A DNA stretch of 16,617 nucleotides from contig DASQHM010000060.1 in NCBI GenBank assembly GCA_035632095.1, forward strand, positions 1 through 16,617. Reading direction: 5' to 3'. Position 1 is the stretch's first letter. The number at the start of each line of letters is the position of its first letter. The notes under the pieces are model-generated. The model was not told where the DNA came from. It did not search any database and saw nothing but the letters and a program-made list of their open reading frames with translations. The stretch is from DASQHM01 sp035632095 (GTDB lineage: Bacteria > Pseudomonadota > Alphaproteobacteria > Ferrovibrionales > Ferrovibrionaceae). The translations under genes and the position numbers were made by a program. Of this stretch, positions 1 to 6,902 are shown one piece after another.

Positions 1-355
1 CGGGCAAGCCGGACACTTGGATGCCGGCACCGGGAATGTCCTGCAGTTGGCCGCTCCGCTCGAAAAAGAAGTGGTGATGGTCGGTGACGTTGGTATCGAA
101 ATAACTGCGCGCCGCATCGACCACCACCTCGCGCAACAGCCCCGCGCCGGTGAACTGATGCAGCGTGTTGTAGACGGTGGCCAGCGAAACACGAACGCCC
201 GCTGCCTCGGCCTCGCCGCGCAAACCTTCGGCAGTGACGTGCCGGTCGCCCGCCTCGAACAGAAGCCGCGCCAAAGCCAGCCGCTGGCGCGTCGGGCGCA
301 AGCCGCTTTGGCGCAATCGCGCCAACGCTCCGGCATAGGGTCTCGGCTCGGTCAT
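1..355 (-). CDS. irr: Irr, Fur-family iron response regulator (C-terminus beyond window edge)
   Basis: Iron-responsive transcription factor of the Fur superfamily. In alphaproteobacteria Irr senses iron indirectly through heme and controls heme synthesis and iron-storage or uptake genes. The 118 visible residues begin MTEPRPYAGALARLRQSGLR. They contain the Fur winged helix (about residues 15-80, recognition helix near RVSLATVYNTL, 55-65) and then the Irr hallmark DHHHFFFE with three consecutive histidines (93-95), which bind heme or metal in studied Irr proteins. No Cys-Pro heme regulatory motif is present near the N-terminus, unlike Bradyrhizobium Irr and like the Rhizobium form. Start ATG at 355-353 follows an AAGGG about 11 nt upstream. 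It is divergent from fabA. The C-terminal dimerisation end lies left of position 1. A Fur or PerR paralogue is the alternative, but the HHH motif and the fabA neighbour favour Irr. Confidence 0.9.
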   Translation of the reverse strand, partial: MTEPRPYAGALARLRQSGLRPTRQRLALARLLFEAGDRHVTAEGLRGEAEAAGVRVSLATVYNTLHQFTGAGLLREVVVDAARSYFDTNVTDHHHFFFERSGQLQDIPGAGIQVSGLP

Positions 356-586
356 CGGCGCTTACGCCCTTGATTTGCGTAACACGGATTTACAGCAAGT
401 GGATTTCGGCATTACGGCCATCCTCCGCAGGCTAGCACACTTTCTATAGTGATTCAAAACTCGCGGGCAGGGCTGGAAATCGACAGGCAGAATAGCTAAT
501 TGTTGTTCTGCGCCACCGGCGATTTCGAGTAGATTCGGGTTCGCCGACGCATCCGATAATCGGCGCGTTCTCCGGCTAGGGCGAAA
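356..586. promoter_or_regulatory. Divergent irr / fabA control region
   Basis: This 231-bp non-coding spacer is visibly more AT-rich than its flanks and must carry promoters for both irr (leftward) and fabA (rightward). It holds a near-palindromic CACTTTCTATAGTG (437-450) whose right half contains TATAGT, a 5/6 match to a rightward -10 box, but no convincing -35 box lies 16-18 bp upstream. Leftward, TTGAAT (complement of 452-457) could be an irr -35 box without a good -10. No clear match to the iron control element bound by Irr was recognised. Exact promoter placement is not supported. Confidence 0.4.
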
Positions 587-1102
587 GTGAACTTCAAGAA
601 CAGCTTTTCCTACGAGGAACTCCTCCAGTGCGCGCATGGCAAGCTGTTTGGGCCGGGCAACGCGCGCCTGCCGCTTCCGCCGATGCTCATGTTCGATCGC
701 ATCGTCAAGATCAACAATGACGGCGGCAAATACCAAAAGGGCGAAATCGTCGCCGAATTCGACATCAAGCCGAGCCTGTGGTTCTTCGGCTGCCACTTCG
801 AGGGCGACCCGGTGATGCCGGGCTGCCTCGGGCTCGATGCCATGTGGCAGTTGGTCGGATTTTTTCTTGGTTGGCTCAAGGCGCCGGGACGCGGCCGCGC
901 CCTTGGCGTCGGCGAAGTGAAATTCACCGGCACCGTTTTGCCCGACGCGAAAAAGGTCGCGTACCACATCGATATCAAGCGCGTTGTGCTGCGCAGACTG
1001 GCGCTCGCCATCGCCGACGGGCTCATGACCGTGGACGACAAACCGATCTACGAGAGCAAGGATCTGCGGGTCGGGCTGTTCACCACACCCGAGACCGCGT
1101 GA
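587..1102 (+). CDS. fabA: FabA, bifunctional 3-hydroxydecanoyl-ACP dehydratase/isomerase
   Basis: Cytosolic type II fatty acid synthesis enzyme. It dehydrates 3-hydroxydecanoyl-ACP and isomerises trans-2- to cis-3-decenoyl-ACP, the branch point to unsaturated fatty acids. The protein is 171 residues (E. coli 172) with a single hot-dog fold. The catalytic pair lies at the E. coli numbering: His70 in WFFGCHFEGDPVMPGCLGLD and Asp84 in the same stretch. FGPGNARLPLPPMLMFDRI (21-39) is the other family signature. The start is GTG at 587, preceded by AGGG (578-581) with 5-nt spacing; no in-frame ATG fits the family N-terminus. It is the first gene of fabA-fabB-fabI and its stop overlaps an alternative fabB GTG start. 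The adjacent FabB supports FabA over the non-isomerising FabZ. Confidence 0.97.
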   Translation: MNFKNSFSYEELLQCAHGKLFGPGNARLPLPPMLMFDRIVKINNDGGKYQKGEIVAEFDIKPSLWFFGCHFEGDPVMPGCLGLDAMWQLVGFFLGWLKAPGRGRALGVGEVKFTGTVLPDAKKVAYHIDIKRVVLRRLALAIADGLMTVDDKPIYESKDLRVGLFTTPETA

Positions 1103-1113
1103 GCACCAAACCC

Positions 1114-2331
1114 ATGCGACGCGTCGTCGTCACTGGCATCGGCATCGTTTCCAGCATCGGCAACAACCAGGCTGAAGTGACCGAGTCCTTGCGCGAGGGC
1201 AAATCGGGCATCGTCTTCGCGCCCGAATACAAGGAACTCGGCTTCCGCAGCCAAGTGCACGGCACCGTCAAGCTCGATTTGGACGCGGTGGTCGACCGCA
1301 AGCAGCGGCGCTTCATGGGCGACGGCGCCGCCTACAACTACCTCGCCATGGAGCAGGCGGTGGCGGATTCGGGGCTCGAGCCCGCGGATGTCTCCAACGA
1401 ACGCACCGGCCTGATCATGGGCTCGGGTGGTCCGTCGACGCGCAACTTGCTGCTCGCAGCGGACATCACGCGCCAGAAAGGCCCGCGCAAGGTCGGGCCG
1501 TTCATGGTGCCGCGCACGATGTCGAGCACCTGTTCGGCCACGTTGTCGACCGCCTTCAAGATCAAGGGCCCTAGCTATTCCATCAGCTCCGCCTGCTCGA
1601 CCAGCGCCCATTGCATCGGCAACGGCGGCGAGCTGATCCAATGGGGCAAGCAGGACATCGTGTTTGCCGGCGGCGGCGAAGAGCTCGACTGGACCCTGTC
1701 GGTGCTGTTCGACGCCATGCAGGCCATGTCGTCGAAATACAACGAGACGCCGGAAAAGGCCTCGCGCGCCTATGACGCGGACCGCGACGGGTTCGTCATC
1801 GCGGGCGGCGGCGGCACGGTGGTGCTCGAGGAGCTGGGACACGCGAAGGCGCGCGGCGCGAAGATCTACGCCGAACTCGCCGGCTACGGCGCCACCTCGG
1901 ACGGCCACGACATGGTGCAGCCGTCCGGCGAGGGCGCGGTGCGCTGCATTCGCCAGGCGATCGCCAACGCGAACGTGGATATCGACTACATCAACACCCA
2001 TGGCACATCGACACCGGTCGGCGATCCGATCGAATTGAAGGCCATCCGCGAGGTGTTCGGCGAACGCGTACCGGCGATCAGCTCCACCAAGTCGCTGACC
2101 GGGCACTCGCTCGGCGCCGCCGGCGTGCAGGAAGCGATCTATTCGATCGTGATGATGCAGCATAACTTCATCGCCGCGTCGGCCAATATCGAAACGCTCG
2201 ACGAGGCGGCCAAGGGCCTGCCGATCGTGCGCGACCGGCGCGACAATGTGCGGCTCAACGGCGTGCTGTCGAACAGTTTCGGCTTTGGCGGGACGAACGC
2301 CTGCCTGGTCTTCAAGCGTTACGAGGGGTGA
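1114..2331 (+). CDS. fabB: FabB, 3-oxoacyl-ACP synthase I
   Basis: Condensing enzyme that elongates acyl-ACP with malonyl-ACP. FabB is the isoform needed to extend the cis-3-decenoyl product of FabA. From ATG 1114 it is 405 residues, the usual length, starting MRRVVVTGIGIVSSIGNN, which aligns with the start of E. coli FabB. Thiolase-fold catalytic residues are visible: Cys161 in SISSACSTSAH, His296 in NTHGTSTPVGDP, and Lys326 plus His331 in KSLTGHSLGAAG. The C-terminus has the GFGGTNA motif. An in-frame GTG at 1099 (overlapping the fabA TGA as GTGA) would add five residues and give translational coupling; neither start has a strong Shine-Dalgarno sequence, so the choice rests on family alignment. 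FabF is the alternative, but the fabA neighbour and the SSIGNN N-terminus favour FabB. Confidence 0.95.
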   Translation: MRRVVVTGIGIVSSIGNNQAEVTESLREGKSGIVFAPEYKELGFRSQVHGTVKLDLDAVVDRKQRRFMGDGAAYNYLAMEQAVADSGLEPADVSNERTGLIMGSGGPSTRNLLLAADITRQKGPRKVGPFMVPRTMSSTCSATLSTAFKIKGPSYSISSACSTSAHCIGNGGELIQWGKQDIVFAGGGEELDWTLSVLFDAMQAMSSKYNETPEKASRAYDADRDGFVIAGGGGTVVLEELGHAKARGAKIYAELAGYGATSDGHDMVQPSGEGAVRCIRQAIANANVDIDYINTHGTSTPVGDPIELKAIREVFGERVPAISSTKSLTGHSLGAAGVQEAIYSIVMMQHNFIAASANIETLDEAAKGLPIVRDRRDNVRLNGVLSNSFGFGGTNACLVFKRYEG

Positions 2332-2333
2332 AC

Positions 2334-3215
2334 GTGTCGGAACGTGGCAGGGGTGGCGCGGCTCCCGGAACCGGACGATCCGCCGCCAATGGCCTGATGG
2401 CGGGGCGAAAGGGCCTCGTCATGGGGGTCGCCAACGATCACTCCATCGCCTGGGGCATTGCGCGCGAGCTGCACCGGCACGGGGCCGAAATCGCGTTCAC
2501 CTACCAGGGCGAGGCGTTCGCCAAGCGCGTGATGCCTTTGGCCGAATCTCTCGGCAGCCGCATCGTGCTGCCCTGCGACGTGGAAAACGACAAGAGCCTT
2601 TCCGACGCCTTTGGCCAATTGAAGGACACCTGGAACCATATCGATTTCGTGGTTCACGCCATCGCCTATTCCGACAAGGAAGAACTCAAGGGCCGCTATC
2701 TGGACACCACGCGCGCGAACTTCCGGCAGTCGCTCGACATCTCCTGCTACTCGTTCACCGCCGTGGCGCAGCGCGCCATCCCCATGATGCGCGAAGGCGG
2801 CGCCATGCTGACCCTGTCCTATGCCGGCGCCGAACGGGTGATGCCGAACTACAACGTCATGGGCGTGGCCAAGGCGGCGCTCGAGGCAAGCGTCCGCTAT
2901 CTCGCCGCCGATCTCGGTCCGGCCGGCATCCGGGTGAACGCCATTTCGGCCGGGCCCATGCGCACCTTGGCCGGTTCGGCCATCGGCAGCGCGCGCTACG
3001 TCTACAAATTCACCCGCGAGCATTCGCCGCTGCGCAAGAACATGCAGCTCGAGGACGTGGGCGGGGCCGCGCTCTATTTGTTGAGCGATCTCTCCGCCGG
3101 CGTCACCGGCGAAGTCCACCACGTGGATGCCGGCTACAACGTCATCGGCATGCCGGCGCCGAACACGAACAACGGCAGCGGCAACGGCGCCGACGACAAC
3201 GGCAACGGCGGGTAG
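2334..3215 (+). CDS. fabI: FabI, NADH-dependent enoyl-ACP reductase
   Basis: Reduces trans-2-enoyl-ACP to acyl-ACP, the last step of each elongation round. It is the usual triclosan target class. Rossmann short-chain dehydrogenase fold: GLVMGVANDHSIAWGIA (nucleotide-binding, about 28-43), then the catalytic Tyr-x6-Lys in NYNVMGVAKAAL (Tyr173, Lys180) with the FabI-type second Tyr in LSYAGAE (163). Start GTG 2334 has AGGGG (2324-2328) 5 nt upstream; GTG 2328, overlapping the fabB stop, would add two residues. At 293 residues it is longer than the usual 260-272 because of an about 20-residue N-terminal extension before LMAGRKGL and an Asn/Gly/Asp-rich tail (276-293) after the conserved end GYNVIGMPAP. 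Last gene of the fab operon, followed by a terminator. Confidence 0.95.
   Translation: MSERGRGGAAPGTGRSAANGLMAGRKGLVMGVANDHSIAWGIARELHRHGAEIAFTYQGEAFAKRVMPLAESLGSRIVLPCDVENDKSLSDAFGQLKDTWNHIDFVVHAIAYSDKEELKGRYLDTTRANFRQSLDISCYSFTAVAQRAIPMMREGGAMLTLSYAGAERVMPNYNVMGVAKAALEASVRYLAADLGPAGIRVNAISAGPMRTLAGSAIGSARYVYKFTREHSPLRKNMQLEDVGGAALYLLSDLSAGVTGEVHHVDAGYNVIGMPAPNTNNGSGNGADDNGNGG
3163..3212 (+). repeat. Low-complexity AACGGC-rich tract encoding the FabI tail
   Basis: The last codons of fabI are built from imperfect repeats of AACGGC, with GGCAACGGC occurring twice, giving an Asn-Gly-Asp-rich disordered tail. It lies beyond the conserved end of the enzyme fold and looks like recent microsatellite-type expansion rather than a folded domain. 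Confidence 0.55.
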
Positions 3216-3220
3216 TTCAG

Positions 3221-3255
3221 CATCCTCAGGCTGAGCCTGTCGAAGCATGAGGGAT
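3221..3255. repeat. Extragenic palindromic repeat after fabI
   Basis: Outer arms CCTCA (3224-3228) and TGAGG (3248-3252) enclose the perfect inner palindrome CAGGCTGAGCCTG (3227-3239) and the string TGTCGAAGCATGAGG. From memory, sequences of the type CTTCGACAGGCTCAG...TGAGGATG are dispersed many times in intergenic regions of alphaproteobacterial genomes. Only one copy is present here, so dispersal cannot be shown from the window. It lies 5 bp after the fabI stop and just before the terminator. Confidence 0.5.
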
Positions 3256-3263
3256 ACTCAAGA

Positions 3264-3294
3264 AAACGGCGGCGGATGATATCCGCCGCCGTTT
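3264..3294. terminator. Bidirectional intrinsic terminator between fabI and pnp
   Basis: Perfect 14-bp stem: AAACGGCGGCGGAT (3264-3277) pairs with ATCCGCCGCCGTTT (3281-3294), with a 3-nt GAT loop. Rightward it runs into TTTCGATTT; leftward the transcript reads ATCCGCCGCCGTTTTCTTG. It therefore serves both convergent operons, fabABI and rimP...pnp. Confidence 0.85.
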
Positions 3295-3316
3295 CGATTT
3301 GGCTCCGGCAGTAAGC

Positions 3317-5458
3317 TCAGTCGGAATCCTGTGCCGCCGTGCGCTCGGCCTTGATCTTCTCCGAAATGTCCTCGCCGGTCGCCTGGTCGACCGCCTTCAT
3401 GCTGAGACGCACCTTGCCGCGATCGTCGATGCCGAGAACCTTGACGCGCACCTCTTCGCCTTCCTTGACCACGTCGGCGACCTTGGCGACGCGGCGCGGC
3501 GCCAGCTCGCTGATGTGAACGAGCCCGTCGCGGGACCCGAAAAAGTTCACGAAGGCGCCGAAGTCGACGACCTTGACCACCTTGCCCTTGTAGATGTGGT
3601 TGACCTCGGGCTCGCTGACGATCGACTTGATCCAATCGATCGCCGCTTGCGCGTTGGTCGACGACGTGGCGGCGACCTTGATCGTGCCGTCGTCCTCGAT
3701 GTCGATCTTGGTCTCGGTCTTCTCGCAGATTTCGCGAATCACCTTGCCGCCGGAGCCGATCACCTCGCGGATCTTGTCCTTCGGGATGGTGATGATGGTC
3801 ACGCGCGGCGCATGCTCCTTGACGCCTTCGCGGGCCGCCGCAATGGCCTTCGACATCTCGTCGAGTATGTGCAACCGCCCGGCCTTGGCCTGGTCGAGCG
3901 CGATGCGCATGATCTCCTCGGTGATCCCGGCGATCTTGATGTCCATCTGCAGCGAGGTCACGCCGTCGCCGGTTCCGGCAACCTTGAAGTCCATGTCGCC
4001 GAGATGATCCTCATCGCCCAGAATGTCGGACAGCACCGCGAAGCCTTCCGGCTCCTTGATGAGGCCCATGGCGATGCCGGCAATCGGCGCCTTCAACGGC
4101 ACGCCCGCATCCATCAGCGACAGCGACGAGCCGCAAACCGTCGCCATGGAGGACGAGCCGTTGCTCTCGGTGACTTCCGAGACGACGCGGATCGTGTAGG
4201 GAAACTCCTCCTTGGACGGCAGCAACGGGCGCACCGCGCGCCATGCGAGCTTGCCGTGGCCGATATCACGCCGGCTCGGCGAACCCATGCGGCCCGCCTC
4301 GCCGACCGAGTAGGGCGGGAAATTGTAGTGCAGCATGAAATGTTCGCGGTACTCGCCGTCGAGCGCGTCGATGATTTGCTCGTCCTGTCCGGTGCCGAGC
4401 GTAGTCACCACCAGCGCCTGGGTTTCGCCGCGAGTGAACAGCGCCGCGCCGTGGGTGCGCGGCAGCACGCCGATCTCGCAGGCGATCGGCCGCACGGTCT
4501 TGGTATCACGGCCGTCGATGCGCACACCCGTCGACAGGATGTTGCCGCGGACGATCTTGGCCTCGAGTTCCTTGAACGCCTCGACCGATTTGCTCGACGG
4601 CACCTCCTCGGCGTCGAGCTTGGCGAGCAGTCCCGCCTTGATCTCGCCGATGCGGCTGTAGCGGGTCTGCTTCACGGTTTCCTTGTAGGCCGCGCGCAGA
4701 TCGGACTCCGCGATCTCGGCCACGCGCTTCGCCAGCGCCTCGTCGGCGCCGGTTTCCGGAAGCGGCCAGGGATCCTTGGCGCACCGCTCGGCAAGGGAAA
4801 TGATCGCGTCAATGACCGGCTGGAACTCCCTGTGGCCGAACATGACCGCGCCCAGCATCACGTCTTCCGGCAGCTGCTGCGCCTCGGATTCGACCATGAG
4901 CACGGCATCGGCCGTGCCGGCCACCACCAGGTCCAGCTTGCTGTTCGGCATCTCGTCGATCTGCGGGTTCAGCACGTACTTGCCGTCGATATAACCGACG
5001 CGCGCCGCGCCGATCGGCCCGAGGAAGGGAATGCCGGAAATCGTCAGCGCCGCGGAGGCGCCGATCAACGAGGCGATATCCGGATCGTTCTCTAGATCGT
5101 GGCTCAGCACCGTGGCGACGACCTGGGTCTCGTTGCGAAACCCGGGCGCGAAGAGCGGCCGGATCGGCCGGTCGATCAGGCGCGAGGTCAGCGTCTCCTT
5201 TTCCGAAGGCCGGCCCTCCCGCTTGAAGAAGCCGCCCGGAATCTTGCCGGCCGCGAAGGTCTTCTCCTGGTAGTTCACGGTCAGCGGGAAGAAATCCACG
5301 CCGGCGCGCGGCGTCTTGTTGGCCACGGCCGTGCACAGCACGGTGGTTTCGCCGTAGGTCACCACAACGGCGCCGTTGGCTTGACGGGCCATCTTGCCGG
5401 TTTCCAAAACCAGCTTGCGGCCGCCCCAATTCAGTTCTTTGCGATGGACGTCGAACAT
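3317..5458 (-). CDS. pnp: PNPase, polyribonucleotide nucleotidyltransferase
   Basis: 3'-to-5' phosphorolytic exoribonuclease, a core of RNA decay and quality control, normally a homotrimer that can join the degradosome. It is 713 residues, family length. Domain order: RNase PH-like domain 1 (about 1-210), helical linker, RNase PH-like domain 2 (about 310-540) with YSVGEAGRMGSPSRRDIGHG (383-402), SNGSSSMA (432-439) and catalytic acidic residues in GDEDHLGDMDFKVAG (Asp484, Asp490). A KH domain follows with the GSGG loop (568-571), then an S1 domain (about 624-690) containing VVDFGAFVNFFGSRDGLVHI. Start ATG 5458 is chosen because MFDVHRKELNWGGR matches the family N-terminus and AAAGGAAG lies 9-10 nt upstream; the frame is open a further 26 codons without support. 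Last gene of the operon, 260 bp after rpsO. Confidence 0.97.
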   Translation of the reverse strand: MFDVHRKELNWGGRKLVLETGKMARQANGAVVVTYGETTVLCTAVANKTPRAGVDFFPLTVNYQEKTFAAGKIPGGFFKREGRPSEKETLTSRLIDRPIRPLFAPGFRNETQVVATVLSHDLENDPDIASLIGASAALTISGIPFLGPIGAARVGYIDGKYVLNPQIDEMPNSKLDLVVAGTADAVLMVESEAQQLPEDVMLGAVMFGHREFQPVIDAIISLAERCAKDPWPLPETGADEALAKRVAEIAESDLRAAYKETVKQTRYSRIGEIKAGLLAKLDAEEVPSSKSVEAFKELEAKIVRGNILSTGVRIDGRDTKTVRPIACEIGVLPRTHGAALFTRGETQALVVTTLGTGQDEQIIDALDGEYREHFMLHYNFPPYSVGEAGRMGSPSRRDIGHGKLAWRAVRPLLPSKEEFPYTIRVVSEVTESNGSSSMATVCGSSLSLMDAGVPLKAPIAGIAMGLIKEPEGFAVLSDILGDEDHLGDMDFKVAGTGDGVTSLQMDIKIAGITEEIMRIALDQAKAGRLHILDEMSKAIAAAREGVKEHAPRVTIITIPKDKIREVIGSGGKVIREICEKTETKIDIEDDGTIKVAATSSTNAQAAIDWIKSIVSEPEVNHIYKGKVVKVVDFGAFVNFFGSRDGLVHISELAPRRVAKVADVVKEGEEVRVKVLGIDDRGKVRLSMKAVDQATGEDISEKIKAERTAAQDSD

Positions 5459-5483
5459 CAGAGTTTGCTTCCTTTCACATCCT

Positions 5484-5507
5484 GCCGCGCCGCCTATCCG
5501 GCGCGGC
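5484..5507 (-). promoter_or_regulatory. Hairpin in the pnp leader beside its ribosome-binding site
   Basis: Nine-bp GC stem GCCGCGCCG (5484-5492) with CGGCGCGGC (5499-5507) and a 6-nt loop. On the minus-strand transcript it ends about 10 nt before the AAAGGAAG Shine-Dalgarno of pnp. There is no T-run, so it is unlikely to be an intrinsic terminator. In E. coli the pnp leader carries a stem-loop cut by RNase III, through which PNPase represses its own synthesis. A similar role here is inferred from position only. Confidence 0.4.
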
Positions 5508-5660
5508 TGTGGCGGGGCCGTCCTTGCCGCCGCCACGCCTGCTGGCCTGCCGCGTCTCCATCGACGCCGACAGGCTCGATCATGGGCAATGCCCGGCAGC
5601 TTCAGTGCGCCGCCGTCGGGGCGGCAGACCGATCAGGTCGGCCACCGGGCTTCCCGTGAA

Positions 5661-5708
5661 GCGCGCGAGGCCCGATGCCGTTCGGATCCGGGCTCGAGGC
5701 ACGCGCGC
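5661..5708 (-). promoter_or_regulatory. Structured element just after rpsO
   Basis: Nested inverted repeats 10 nt downstream of the rpsO stop. Outer arms GCGCGCG (5661-5667) and CGCGCGC (5702-5708) enclose GCCCGAT (5670-5676), which pairs with ATCCGGGC (5686-5693) with one bulge and a 9-nt loop. No U-tract follows, so it could be a processing site, a 3'-end stabiliser of the upstream mRNA, or a weak terminator. The rest of the 260-bp rpsO-pnp spacer (5459-5718) contains the pnp leader hairpin and nothing else recognised. Confidence 0.35.
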
Positions 5709-5718
5709 ATGATGGGCC

Positions 5719-5988
5719 TTATTTGCGCAGGCCCAGACGCTTGATGAGCGACTCGTAACGGCCGCTGTCCTTCTTTCTCAGGTAGTCGAGCAGGCTCCGC
5801 CGCTGGCTGACCATCATCAACAGGCCGCGCCGCGAATGCAGATCCTTTGCGTGATCCTTGAAATGACCGGTGAGGTTTTCGATGCGCTCGGTCAGGATCG
5901 CGACCTGAACCTCGGGCGAGCCGGTGTCGCCCGGCTTGATGGCGTACTCTTTCACGAGCTCAAGCTTGCGCTCGGCGGATATCGACAT
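5719..5988 (-). CDS. rpsO: Ribosomal protein S15
   Basis: Primary 16S rRNA-binding protein of the 30S platform, which also takes part in a bridge to 50S. It is 89 residues, the standard length, starting MSISAERKLELVKEYA. Signature elements are DTGSPEVQVAILTERI, LTGHFKDHAKDLHSRRGLL and LLDYLRKKDSGRYESLIKRL, covering the four-helix fold. Start ATG 5988 is preceded by AGGAG with 8-nt spacing; the frame stays open further upstream without family support. It follows truB by 17 nt, its ribosome-binding site lies in that gap, and pnp follows, the same truB-rpsO-pnp order as in E. coli. S15 autoregulates in E. coli by binding its own leader; a leader this short cannot be judged by eye. Confidence 0.98.
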   Translation of the reverse strand: MSISAERKLELVKEYAIKPGDTGSPEVQVAILTERIENLTGHFKDHAKDLHSRRGLLMMVSQRRSLLDYLRKKDSGRYESLIKRLGLRK

Positions 5989-6005
5989 CGATCGGGCTCC
6001 TGCCG

Positions 6006-6902
6006 TTAGAGATTGAACACGCGCACCGGCCGGACTTCGCCGCCCCGCACCTCGCCGAGCGCCACGGGCTTTCCCGCGTGCATCGCGCAAATGGTGCCGT
6101 CACCGGTGTCGAGCACCCGGACCGCCTGACCCGAACGCAAACGCTGGGCTTGGGGACCGGTCAGGGCCAGGGCCGGGATGTCGTCCAGCGCGGTCTCGAC
6201 CGGAAGCAGGTGCTCGAATGGCGGCGCAAACTGACATAAGTCCGCCAGTTTGACTAGCGAAATCGCCGTTTCCTCGCGGAACCGGCCGACCCGGGTCCGG
6301 CGCAACGCCGACACGTGCCCATAGCAACCCAGGCGGCGGCCCAAATCCCGTGCCAGCGCGCGGACATAGGTGCCCTTGCCGCAATCGACTTCGAACTCTG
6401 CCGAATGCTCATCGACAACCTTCAAGAGCACGAACGTGCGCACCACGACCTGCCGGGCGGCGAGCGCGGCGACCGTGCCTTGACGCGCCAGTTGATAGGC
6501 CCGCCGGCCGTCGACCTTGACGGCGGAATAGGCCGGCGGCACCTGCTCGATGCGGCCGATGAAAGCCGGCAGCGCCGCCCGGATCGCGTCTTCGCTGGGT
6601 CGCGAAGAATGCGCCGCCGTCACCTCGCCTTCGGCGTCGTCGGTCGAGCGCTCCTCGCCCCAGCGCACGCTGAAGCGATAGGTCTTCCCCGCCGCGACGG
6701 CAAAGGACATGGTTTTGGTCGCCTCGCCGAGCGCAATCGGCAAGACGCCGGTCGCGAGCGGATCGAGCGTGCCGCCGTGGCCCGCCTTCGCCGCGCCGGT
6801 GATGCGCCGCACGCGCGTCACCACGTCCGACGACGTGAGACCCGCTTCCTTGTCGATGATCAGCCAGCCGTTGAGCGGGAGGCCCTGGCGCCTACGGGAC
6901 AT
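6006..6902 (-). CDS. truB: TruB, tRNA pseudouridine-55 synthase
   Basis: Isomerises U55 in the T-loop of nearly all tRNAs. The protein is 298 residues from ATG 6902. The N-terminal GWLIIDKEAGLTSSDVV (12-28) leads into the catalytic motif GHGGTLDPLATGVL with nucleophile Asp47 (Asp48 in E. coli). Downstream are the family motifs KTYRFSVRWGEERSTDD, QVPPAYSAVKVDGRRAY and GTYVRALARDLG. A PUA-like C-terminal segment (about 235-298) ends VRPVRVFNL. The start overlaps the end of rbfA by 11 bp, implying translational coupling; a much longer upstream open frame is the rbfA shadow and was not used. Confidence 0.96.
   Translation of the reverse strand: MSRRRQGLPLNGWLIIDKEAGLTSSDVVTRVRRITGAAKAGHGGTLDPLATGVLPIALGEATKTMSFAVAAGKTYRFSVRWGEERSTDDAEGEVTAAHSSRPSEDAIRAALPAFIGRIEQVPPAYSAVKVDGRRAYQLARQGTVAALAARQVVVRTFVLLKVVDEHSAEFEVDCGKGTYVRALARDLGRRLGCYGHVSALRRTRVGRFREETAISLVKLADLCQFAPPFEHLLPVETALDDIPALALTGPQAQRLRSGQAVRVLDTGDGTICAMHAGKPVALGEVRGGEVRPVRVFNL

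Noticed and set aside
1048..2163. 371-codon minus-strand open frame opposite fabB
   Set aside because: It is a shadow of fabB in a high-GC genome; the sense frame carries all catalytic motifs.
3299..5095. 598-codon open frame on the plus strand opposite pnp
   Set aside because: It is antisense to clear PNPase, has shadow-type composition (many His, Asp, Arg, Leu) and no family resemblance.
5459..5536. PNPase extended by 26 residues
   Set aside because: The open frame continues by chance; the strong ribosome-binding site and the family N-terminus place the start at 5458.
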